Origin: Ilex aquifolium
Lineage: Eukaryota > Streptophyta > Magnoliopsida > Aquifoliales > Aquifoliaceae
NCBI GenBank assembly: GCA_951799425.1
Contig: OX637402.1
Coordinates: forward strand, 1,488,501-1,552,500
DNA length: 64,000 nucleotides
Direction: 5' to 3'
The stretch's first letter is position 1; every line of letters begins with the position of its first letter. This document shows positions 1-8,454 of this stretch, one piece after another. The translations under genes were made by a program, and so were the position numbers. The notes under the pieces were generated by a model, which saw only the letters and a program-made list of their open reading frames with translations, was not told the origin of the DNA and made no database searches.

Positions 1-831
1 GAAACACAAGATCAAGAGAAAACAAGAGATTGAAGGGTTGATTCAAGATCAAAGCCCTAATTTTTCCAAGAACATCAAGGTAGGGGTTTTCTCTCACTCA
101 CTTACATTGAGGCTAGGGTATTTATATATGTATGTTTTTGCTATCAATGGTATATATATGCTATAGAATCATCATCTCTTAGGCTTTTTGCAAAGATTAC
201 ATTGTTAGGGTTTAATACCCATTAAATCTCTTTTCTAGCTTTAAAACCCTAGTTTTTGGGAGAGTGATGTATTTCTTCTTAAATGCTTCTTTATTATGAA
301 CTTCGAAAACCATAGTTGTTTGTGTGAGGTAGAAAAATGATGTTATTGTGATCTCATGTATTTTCCTTGTTGGTTGGGGAATTGTTACATAATATATCTT
401 GGGGATTTTGGAGAGATGCGTGTAAAATGATATAAATATTGGAACGGTATGCTTGGTTGGGTTGTTTGTGATGCCTTGAGGGTGAGAGGTTCCTTATAAG
501 GATGCTCATGCCAAGAGAGAAGAGTATGTGATTTCCCTCAAGAGGTTCCTTATAAGGATGCTTGAGTTTGTGATGCCTTGAGGGTGAGAGGTTCCTTATA
601 AGGATGTTCATGCCAAGAGAGGAGAGTATGTGATTTTCCTTAAGAGGTTCCTTATAAGGATGCTTAAGAAACTAAGCCTTGAGGGTGAGAGGTTCCTTAT
701 AAGGATGCTCATGCCAAAAGAGGATAGTATGTAATTTTCCTCAAGAGGTTCCTTATAAGGATGCTTGAGTAACCAAGCCTTGAGGGTGAGAGGTTCCTTA
801 TAAGGATGCTCATGCCAAAAGAGGACAATAT
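1..831 (+). repeat. Monomer 0, partial (left edge)
   Basis: The window opens in the purine-rich leader, about 694 bp into a monomer, so start, promoter and TATA box are outside. It keeps leader, splice donor, intron-like part, spacer and all seven hairpin sub-repeats (first cores at 487, 543, 589, 645, 690, 746, 791). Its hairpin array most resembles that of the monomer at 48084, which places the left edge with the C-class part of the array. Confidence 0.95.
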
Positions 832-868
832 TGTAACACCCCGAATTTTCTTTTATATATTTATAGAG

Positions 869-883
869 ATATATATATATATA
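869..883. repeat. AT dinucleotide run, length-polymorphic
   Basis: A short AT microsatellite follows GAG near the monomer start. It differs by one dinucleotide step up or down between copies and explains most of the 1,523/1,525/1,527 length classes. A few copies carry an interrupted run (monomers 32, 34 and 39), a useful marker for tracing duplications. Confidence 0.9.
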
Positions 884-1347
884 GTAAATAAAAAGTGTAA
901 ATATGTAGATATATGTAGTGACATAAGAATAAACCGTAGGAATAAATGCTATGGAGACAATTTGATTGGGAAGTTACGTGTCGAAGATGTTTAAACTTGG
1001 AAAGGGTGATTAGACAAGTTTCTAAAAGTTTGCAGGTCAAAATAATGATTCCATTGAATCCGGAAGGTCGAAAAACATTGGGAGTGGTAATATGGATGTA
1101 TTGGAAGTTAGGAAGTGTCTCAGAGTTAAAATACACTTTAGCGAGAATTTGGGTAAAAATGGGTATTGAACACTACTTAGTGTTTTGGCCATAACTTTTT
1201 ATCTTTAAGTCCAATTGATCTGAAATTTCTACAGTAGATAGTAGACATCTAGGGCTACAAAAGTATGTCTCATGAACATTTTCCAATTCGCCCTCTAAAT
1301 GGGTCAAAAATGCATTGGAAGTTGAAACAAAAATCTGGCAGTCAAAC

Positions 1348-1391
1348 CGTACCGGTACGCCGAACTCCAGTAGCTAAACCGTACCGGTACG
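1348..1391. promoter_or_regulatory. Twin 12-bp palindromes, 32 bp apart, CpG-rich
   Basis: CGTACCGGTACG at 1348-1359 and again at 1380-1391 are perfect palindromes inside an 18-bp direct repeat AAACCGTACCGGTACGCC. The 32-bp spacing is about three helical turns, so both sites face the same side of the DNA. They end 51 bp before the TATA box and sit in a patch of about 11 CpG in 80 bp, in an otherwise AT-rich monomer. This is the layout expected of paired binding sites for a dimeric factor. No factor is recognised. Nearly every copy in the window has both. Confidence 0.6.
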
Positions 1392-1442
1392 CCCGATAAA
1401 GCCAGCCCGATCCGACTGCGGGTCTTTCTCCATTTCCTCCAC

Positions 1443-1450
1443 TATAAATA
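1443..1450 (+). promoter_or_regulatory. TATA box of the monomer promoter
   Basis: TATAAATA in the context CCACTATAAATACATTTT is a textbook plant TATA box. An initiator-like TTCATTACA lies about 30 bp downstream, predicting a start near 1474. The box is present in all 42 copies whose promoter falls in the window. Whether it is active cannot be told from sequence; in an LTR reading it is the U3 promoter. Confidence 0.7.
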
Positions 1451-1487
1451 CATTTTGTCACCTCCTTAGCCTTCATTACACCTCTCC

Positions 1488-1495
1488 AAACCCTA
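1488..1495 (+). promoter_or_regulatory. Telo-box AAACCCTA near the predicted start
   Basis: AAACCCTA lies about 14 nt past the predicted start. In plants this motif near the start occurs in ribosomal protein and other housekeeping promoters and is bound by TRB-type telomere-repeat proteins. Two further copies lie downstream in the same monomer: 1731-1738 (minus strand) and 1769-1776. Confidence 0.55.
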
Positions 1496-1503
1496 GAAAA
1501 CAT

Positions 1504-1529
1504 AAGAGAGGAAGAGAGAAAGAGAGAAA
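1504..1529 (+). promoter_or_regulatory. GA-rich tract in leader
   Basis: An almost pure purine tract of GAGA and GAAGAG steps follows the telo-box. GA repeats are bound in plants by BPC (GAGA-binding) proteins. One copy, monomer 38, has a tract 8 bp shorter, and monomer 10 has one extra A just after it. Confidence 0.5.
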
Positions 1530-1604
1530 CACAAGATCAAGAGAAAACAAGAGATTGAAGGGTTGATTCAAGATCAAAGCCCTAATTTTTCCAAGAACAT
1601 CAAG

Positions 1605-1763
1605 GTAGGGGTTTTCTCTCACTCACTTACATTGAGGCTAGGGTATTTATATATGTATGTTTTTGCTATCAATGGTATATATATGCTATAGAATCATCAT
1701 CTCTTAGGCTTTTTGCAAAGATTACATTGTTAGGGTTTAATACCCATTAAATCTCTTTTCTAG
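1605..1763 (+). other. Possible short intron (159 nt)
   Basis: ATCAAG|GTAGGG at 1604/1605 is a strong donor match. The following sequence is U- and UA-rich as plant introns are, and CTCTTTTCTAG ending at 1763 is a fair acceptor with a short pyrimidine tract. Donor is more convincing than acceptor. Without transcripts this remains a prediction. Confidence 0.35.
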
Positions 1764-1998
1764 CTTTAAAACCCTAGTTTTTGGGAGAGTGATGTATTTC
1801 TTCTTAAATGCTTCTTTATTATGAACTTCGAAAACCATAGTTGTTTGTGTGGGGTAGAAAAATGATGTTATTGTGATCTCATGTATTTTCCTTGTTGGTT
1901 GGGGAATTGTTACATAATATATCTTGGGGATTTTGGAGAGATGCGTGTAAAATGATATAAATATTGGAACGGTATGCTTGGTTGGGTTGTTTGTGATG

Positions 1999-2349
1999 CC
2001 TTGAGGGTGAGAGGTTCCTTATAAGGATGCTCATGCCAAGAGAGGAGAGTATGTGATTTCCCTCAAGAGGTTCTTTATAAGGATGCTTGAGTTTGTGATG
2101 CCTTGAGGGTGAGAGGTTCCTTATAAGGATGTTCATGCCAAGAGAGGAGAGTATGTGATTTTCCTTAAGAGGTTCCTTATAAGGATGCTTAAGAAACTAA
2201 GCCTTGAGGGTGAGAGGTTCCTTATAAGGATGCTCATGCCAAAAGAGGATAGTATGTAATTTTCCTCAAGAGGTTCCTTATAAGGATGCTTGAGTAACCA
2301 AGCCTTGAGGGTGAGAGGTTCCTTATAAGGATGTTCATGCCAAAAGAGG
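1999..2349 (+). repeat. Seven-hairpin sub-repeat array of the monomer
   Basis: Seven copies of AGGTTCYTTATAAGGATG start at 2012, 2068, 2114, 2170, 2215, 2271 and 2316, with spacings alternating about 56 and 45 bp, a 101-102 bp compound period repeated three and a half times. Each centres on the palindrome TCCTTATAAGGA or a close form, and most are framed by complementary arms: GTGAG/CTCAT, CTCAAG/CTTGAG or CTTAAG/CTTAAG. Every monomer has this array in its last ~358 bp, with the first core 345 bp before the next monomer start. Confidence 0.9.
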
Positions 2350-2359
2350 ACAATATTGT
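2350..2359. repeat. Invariant monomer junction palindrome ACAATATTGT
   Basis: The boundary reads GAGGACAATATTGTAACACC at all 42 junctions in the window. It forms a perfect 10-bp palindrome and can be read as an LTR end (ACA), a four-base spacer ATAT and an LTR start (TGT). Other readings are given in the findings. Confidence 0.8.
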
Positions 2360-3881
2360 AACACCCCGAATTTTCTTTTATATATTTATAGAGATATATA
2401 TATATATAGTAAATAAAAAGTGTAAATATGTAGATATATGTAGTGACATAAGAATAAACCGTAGGAATAAATGCTATGGAGACAATTTGATTGGGAAGTT
2501 ACGTGTCGAAGATGTTTAAACTTGGAAAGGGTGATTAGACAAGTTTCTAAAAGTTTGTAGGTCAAAATAATGATTCCATTGAATCCGGAAGGTCGAAAAA
2601 TATTGGGAGTGGTAATATGGATGTATTGGAAGTTAGGAAGTGTCTCGGAGTTAAAATACACTTTAGCGAGAATTTGGGTAAAAATGGGTATTGAACACTA
2701 CTTAGTGTTTTGGCCATAACTTTTTATCTTTAACTCCAATTGATCTGAAATTTCTACAGTAGATAGTAGACATCTAGGGCTACAAAAGTATGTCTCATGA
2801 ACATTTTCCAATTCGCTTTCTAAATGGGTCAAAAATGCATTGGAAGTTGAAACAAAAATCTGGCAGTCAAACCGTACCGGTACGCCGAACTCCAGTAGCT
2901 AAACCGTACCGGTACGCCCGATAAAGCCAGCCCGATCCGACTGCGGGTCTTTCTCCATTTCCTCCACTATAAATACATTTTGTCACCTCCTTAGCCTTCA
3001 TTACACCTCTCCAAACCCTAGAAAACATAAGAGAGGAAGAGAGAAAGAGAGAAACACAAGATCAAGAGAAAACAAGAGATTGAAGGGTTGATTCAAGATC
3101 AAAGCCCTAATTTTTCCAAGAACATCAAGGTAGGGGTTTTCTCTCACTCACTTACATTGAGGCTAGGGTATTTATATATGTATGTTTTTGCTATCAATGG
3201 TATATATATGCTATAGAATCATCATCTCTTAGGCTTTTTGCAAAAATTACATTGTTAGGGTTTAATACCCATTAAATCTCTTTTCTAGCTTTAAAACCCT
3301 AGTTTTTGGGAGAGTGATGTATTTCTTCTTAAATGCTTCTTTATTATGAACTTCGAAAACCATAGTTGTTTGTGTGGGGTAGAAAAATGATGTTATTGTG
3401 ATCTCATGTATTTTCCTTGTTGGTTGGGGAATTGTTACATAATATATCTTGGGGATTTTGGAGAGATGCGTGTAAAATGATATAAATATTGGAACGGTAT
3501 GCTTGGTTGGGTTGTTTGTGATGCCTTGAGGGTGAGAGGTTCCTTATAAGGATGCTCATGCCAAGAGAGGAGAGTATGTGATTTCCCTCAAGAGGTTCCT
3601 TATAAGGATGCTTGAGTTTGTGATGCCTTGAGGGTGAGAGGTTCCTTATAAGGATGTTCATGCCAAGAGAGGAGAGTATGTGATTTTCCTTAAGAGGTTC
3701 CTTATAAGGATGCTTAAGAAACTAAGCCTTGAGGGTGAGAGGTTCCTTATAAGGATGCTCATGCCAAAAGAGGATAGTATGTAATTTTCCTCAAGAGGTT
3801 CCTTATAAGGATGCTTGAGTAACCAAGCCTTGAGGGTGAGAGGTTCCTTATAAGGATGCTCATGCCAAAAGAGGACAATAT
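2357..3881 (+). repeat. Monomer 2, class a, 1,525 bp
   Basis: TATA box at 2968. Head carries TTTGTAGGTC, AAATATTGG and TTTAACTCC. Followed by a class K copy, forming the first a-K pair. Confidence 0.95.
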
Positions 3882-5406
3882 TGTAACACCCCGAATTTTC
3901 TTTTATATATTTATAGAGATATATATATATATAGTAAATAAAAAGTGTAAATATGTAGATATATGTAGTGACATAAGAATAAACCGTAGGAATAAATGCT
4001 ATGGAGACAATTTGATTGGGAAGTTACGTGTCGAAGATGTTTAAACTTGAAAAGGGTGATTAGACAAGTTTCTAAAAGTTTGCAAGTCAAAATAATGATT
4101 CCATTGAATCCGGAAGGTCGAAAAACATTGGGAGTGGTAATATGGATGTATTGGAAGTTAGGAAGTGTCTCAGAGTTAAAATACACTTTAGCGAGAATTT
4201 GGGTAAAAATGGGTATTGAACACTACTTAGTGTTTTGGCCATAACTTTTTATCTTTAAGTCCAATTGATCTGAAATTTCTACAGTAGATAGTAGACATCT
4301 AGGGCTACAAAAGTATGTCTCATGAACATTTTCCAATTCGCCCTCTAAATGGGTCAAAAATGCATTGGAAGTTGAAACAAAAATCTGGCAGTCAAACCGT
4401 ACCGGTACGCCGAACTCCAGTAGCTAAACCGTACCGGTACGCCCGATAAAACCAGCCCGATCCGACTGCGGGTCTTTCTCCATTTCCTCCACTATAAATA
4501 CATTTTGTCACCTCCTTAGCCTTCATTACACCTCTCCAAACCCTAGAAAACATAAGAGAGGAAGAGAGAAAGAGAGAAACACAAGATCAAGAGAAAACAA
4601 GAGATTGAAGGGTTGATTCAAGATCAAAGCCCTAATTTTTCCAAGAACATCAAGGTAGGGGTTTTCTCTCACTCACTTACATTGAGGCTAGGGTATTTAT
4701 ATATGTATGTTTTTGCTATCAATGGTATATATATGCTATAGAATCATCATCTCTTAGGCTTTTTGCAAAGATTACATTGTTAGGGTTTAATACCCATTAA
4801 ATCTCTTTTCTAGCTTTAAAACCCTAGTTTTTGGGAGAGTGATGTATTTCTTCTTAAATGCTTCTTTATTATGAACTTCGAAAACCATAGTTGTTTGTGT
4901 GGGGTAGAAAAATGATGTTATTGTGATCTCATGTATTTTCCTTGTTGGTTGGGGAATTGTTACATAATATATCTTGGGGATTTTGGAGAGATGCGTGTAA
5001 AATGATATAAATATTGGAACGGTATGCTTGGTTGGGTTGTTTGTGATGCCTTGAGGGTGAGAGGTTCCTTATAAGGATGCTCATGCCAAGAGAGGAGAGT
5101 ATGTGATTTCCCTCAAGAGGTTCTTTATAAGGATGCTTGAGTTTGTGATGCCTTGAGGGTGAGAGGTTCCTTATAAGGATGTTCATGCCAAGAGAGGAGA
5201 GTATGTGATTTTCCTTAAGAGGTTCCTTATAAGGATGCTTAAGAAACTAAGCCTTGAGGGTGAGAGGTTCCTTATAAGGATGCTCATGCCAAAAGAGGAT
5301 AGTATGTAATTTTCCTCAAGAGGTTCCTTATAAGGATGCTTGAGTAACCAAGCCTTGAGGGTGAGAGGTTCCTTATAAGGATGTTCATGCCAAAAGAGGA
5401 CAATAT
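3882..5406 (+). repeat. Monomer 3, class K, 1,525 bp
   Basis: TATA box at 4493. Carries TTTGCAAGTC and TTGAAAAGG. Its hairpin array has the GATGTTCATGCCAAAAG form in the last unit, shared with monomers 1, 5 and 13. Confidence 0.95.
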
Positions 5407-6931
5407 TGTAACACCCCGAATTTTCTTTTATATATTTATAGAGATATATATATATATAGTAAATAAAAAGTGTAAATATGTAGATATATGTAGTGACATA
5501 AGAATAAACCGTAGGAATAAATGCTATGGAGACAATTTGATTGGGAAGTTACGTGTCGAAGATGTTTAAACTTGGAAAGGGTGATTAGACAAGTTTCTAA
5601 AAGTTTGTAGGTCAAAATAATGATTCCATTGAATCCGGAAGGTCGAAAAATATTGGGAGTGGTAATATGGATGTATTGGAAGTTAGGAAGTGTCTCGGAG
5701 TTAAAATACACTTTAGCGAGAATTTGGGTAAAAATGGGTATTGAACACTACTTAGTGTTTTGGCCATAACTTTTTATCTTTAACTCCAATTGATCTGAAA
5801 TTTTTACAGTAGATAGTAGACATCTAGGGCTACAAAAGTATGTCTCATGAACATTTTCCAATTCGCCCTCTAAATGGGTCAAAACTGCATTGGAAGTTGA
5901 AACAAAAATCTGGCAGTCAAACCGTACCGGTACGCCGAACTCCAGTAGCTAAACCGTACCGGTACGCCCGATAAAGCCAGCCCGATCCGACTGCGGGTCT
6001 TTCTCCATTTCCTCCACTATAAATACATTTTGTCACCTCCTTAGCCTTCATTACACCACTCCAAACCCTAGAAAACATAAGAGAGGAAGAGAGAAAGAGA
6101 GAAACACAAGATCAAGAGAAAACAAGAGATTGAAGGGTTGATTCAAGATCAAAGCCCTAATTTTTCCAAGAACATCAAGGTAGGGGTTTTCTCTCACTCA
6201 CTTACATTGAGGCTAGGGTATTTATATATGTATGTTTTTGCTATCAATGGTATATATATGCTATAGAATCATCATCTCTTAGGCTTTTTGCAAAGATTAC
6301 ATTGTTAGGGTTTAATACCCATTAAATCTCTTTTCTAGCTTTAAAACCCTAGTTTTTGGGAGAGTGATGTATTTCTTCTTAAATGCTTCTTTATTATGAA
6401 CTTCGAAAACCATAGTTGTTTGTGTGGGGTAGAAAAATGATGTTATTGTGATCTCATGTATTTTCCTTGTTGGTTGGGGAATTGTTACATAATATATCTT
6501 GGGGATTTTGGAGAGATGCGTGTAAAATGATATAAATATTGGAACGGTATGCTTGGTTGGGTTGTTTGTGATGCCTTTAGGGTGAGAGGTTCCTTATAAG
6601 GATGCTCATGCCAAGAGAGGAGAGTATGTGATTTCCCTCAAGAGGTTCCTTATAAGGATGCTTTTGTTTGTGATGCCTTGAGGGTGAGAGGTTCTTTATA
6701 AGGATGTTCATGCCAAGAGAGGAGAGTATGTGATTTTCCTTAAGAGGTTCCTTATAAGGATGCTTAAGAAACTAAACCTTGAGGGTGAGAGGTTCCTTAT
6801 AAGGATGCTCATGCCAAAAGAGGATAGTATGTAATTTTCCTCAAGAGGTTCCTTATAAGGATGCTTGAGTAACCAAGCCTTGAGGGTGAGAGGTTCCTTA
6901 TAAGGATGCTCATGCCAAAAGAGGACAATAT
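5407..6931 (+). repeat. Monomer 4, class a*, 1,525 bp
   Basis: TATA box at 6018. Head is class a, but the promoter-proximal part has AAACTGCATT and ACACCACTCC, and the hairpin array has GATGCTTTTG, the set that always precedes class I copies. Confidence 0.95.
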
Positions 6932-8454
6932 TGTAACACCCCGAATTTTCTTTTATATATTTATAGAGATATATATATATAGTAAATAAAAAGTGTAAAT
7001 ATGTAGATATATGTAGTGACATAAGAATAAACCGTAGGAATAAATGCTATGGAGACAATTTGATTGGGAAGTTACGTGTCGAAGATGTTTAAACTTGGAA
7101 AGGGTGATTAGACAAATTTCTAAAAGTTTGTAGGTCAAAATAATGAATCCATTGAATCCGGAAGGTCGAAAAATATTGGGAGTGGTAATATGGATGTATT
7201 GGAAGTTAGGAAGTGTCTCGGAGTTAAAATACACTTTAGCGAGAATTTGGGTAAAAATGGGTATTGAACACTACTTAGTGTTTTGGCCATAACTTTTTAT
7301 CTTTAAGTCCAATTGATCTGAAATTTCTACAGTAGATAGTAGACATCTAGGGCTACAAAAGTATGTCTCATGAACATTTTCCAATTCGCCCTCTAAATGG
7401 GTCAAAAATGCATTGGAAGTTGAAACAAAAATCTGGCAGTCAAACCGTACCGGTACGCCGAACTCCAGTAGCTAAACCGTACCGGTACGCCCGATAAAGC
7501 CAGCCCGATCCGACTGCGGGTCTTTCTCCATTTCCTCCACTATAAATACATTTTGTCACCTCCTTAGCCTTCATTACACCTCTCCAAACCCTAGAAAACA
7601 TAAGAGAGGAAGAGAGAAAGAGAGAAACACAAGATCAAGAGAAAACAAGAGATTGAAGGGTTGATTCAAGATCAAAGCCCTAATTTTTCCAAGAACATCA
7701 AGGTAGGGGTTTTCTCTCACTCACTTACATTGAGGCTAGGGTATTTATATATGTATGTTTTTGCTATCAATGGTATATATATGCTATAGAATCATCATCT
7801 CTTAGGCTTTTTGCAAAGATTACATTGTTAGGGTTTAATACCCATTAAATCTCTTTTCTAGCTTTAAAACCCTAGTTTTTGGGAGAGTGATGTATTTCTT
7901 CTTAAATGCTTCTTTATTATGAACTTCGAAAACCATAGTTGTTTGTGTGGGGTAGAAAAATGATGTTATTGTGATCTCATGTATTTTCCTTGTTGGTTGG
8001 GGAATTGTTACATAATATATCTTGGGGATTTTGGAGAGATGCGTGTAAAATGATATAAATATTGGAACGGTATGCTTGGTTGGGTTGTTTGTGATGCCTT
8101 GAGGGTGAGAGGTTCCTTATAAGGATGCTCATGCCAAGAGAGGAGAGTATGTGATTTCCCTCAAGAGGTTCTTTATAAGGATGCTTGAGTTTGTGATGCC
8201 TTGAGGGTGAGAGGTTCCTTATAAGGATGTTCATGCCAAGAGAGGAGAGTATGTGATTTTCCTTAAGAGGTTCCTTATAAGGATGCTTAAGAAACTAAGC
8301 CTTGAGGGTGAGAGGTTCCTTATAAGGATGCTCATGCCAAAAGAGGATAGTATGTAATTTTCCTCAAGAGGTTCCTTATAAGGATGCTTGAGTAACCAAG
8401 CCTTGAGGGTGAGAGGTTCCTTATAAGGATGTTCATGCCAAAAGAGGACAATAT
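6932..8454 (+). repeat. Monomer 5, class I, 1,523 bp
   Basis: TATA box at 7541. First copy with the shorter AT run and with ACAAATTTC and AATGAATCC. Closes the first a-K-a*-I block. Confidence 0.95.

Larger units (their letters stand above)
1474..1604 (+). other. Predicted transcribed leader (5' exon or R region)
   Basis: From the predicted start to the splice donor lies a purine-rich, C-containing leader of about 130 nt with no long reading frame. It resembles plant 5' untranslated leaders in its CCAAACCCTAG and GA-rich stretches. Start is inferred only from TATA spacing; no poly(A) signal can be assigned with confidence downstream. Confidence 0.4.
832..2352 (+). mobile_element. LTR-like unit (Ty3/gypsy-style solo LTR fossil)
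   Basis: The unit starts TGTAACACCCCG, a very common start of plant Ty3/gypsy LTRs, and can be read as ending in ACA at 2350-2352, giving the usual TGT...ACA ends. It contains the GGCCATAACTTTTT motif (1187-1200) often seen in U3 regions of such LTRs, and a TATA box at 1443-1450 followed by a transcribed-looking leader, in the U3-R-U5 order. No primer binding site, polypurine tract, gag or pol lies anywhere in the window, so it is a non-coding fossil amplified as a satellite. The family below Ty3/gypsy cannot be named safely; a chromovirus such as Tekay is a guess. An alternative is a satellite that joined part of an LTR to other sequence. Confidence 0.55.
832..2356 (+). repeat. Monomer 1, class C, 1,525 bp (reference copy)
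   Basis: Used here as the reference for sub-features. TATA box at 1443. Head is C class (TTTGCAGGTC, AAACATTGG) but shares TCTCAGAG with most class K copies. Its hairpin array is of the kind that precedes class a monomers, so the class boundary lies inside this copy and not at its end. Confidence 0.95.
2357..8454 (+). repeat. Four-monomer higher-order block a-K-a*-I
   Basis: Monomers 2-5 (6,098 bp) carry classes a, K, a*, I in order. The same order returns at monomers 14-17 (20650-26747), and the pairs a-K and a*-I occur elsewhere as units, so this looks like a repeat unit above the monomer. Confidence 0.7.

Noticed and set aside
354-611. Repeated minus-strand frame of 85 codons in most monomers
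   Set aside because: It is the translation of the hairpin sub-repeats, seen as repeated ILIRNLSPSR words. No protein family, no codon signal, and opposite to the predicted promoter.
474-827. Regular short repeats that look like a CRISPR array
   Set aside because: Spacers are themselves repeats of each other, cores are palindromic with alternating spacing, there are no cas genes, and the setting is plant DNA.
946-1194. Plus-strand frame of 82 codons beginning MLWRQFDWEV
   Set aside because: Upstream of the TATA box, lost in many copies through class markers, and with no recognisable domain. Likely a chance frame in the LTR-like U3 part.
1670-1690. ATGGTATATATATGC as a primer binding site
   Set aside because: Only the first six bases of the usual TGGTATCAGAGC match; it lies within the monomer and not next to an LTR-like end.
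1488-1776. Interstitial telomere sequence
   Set aside because: The AAACCCTA words are single and scattered, not tandem TTTAGGG repeats, so they are telo-box motifs at most.
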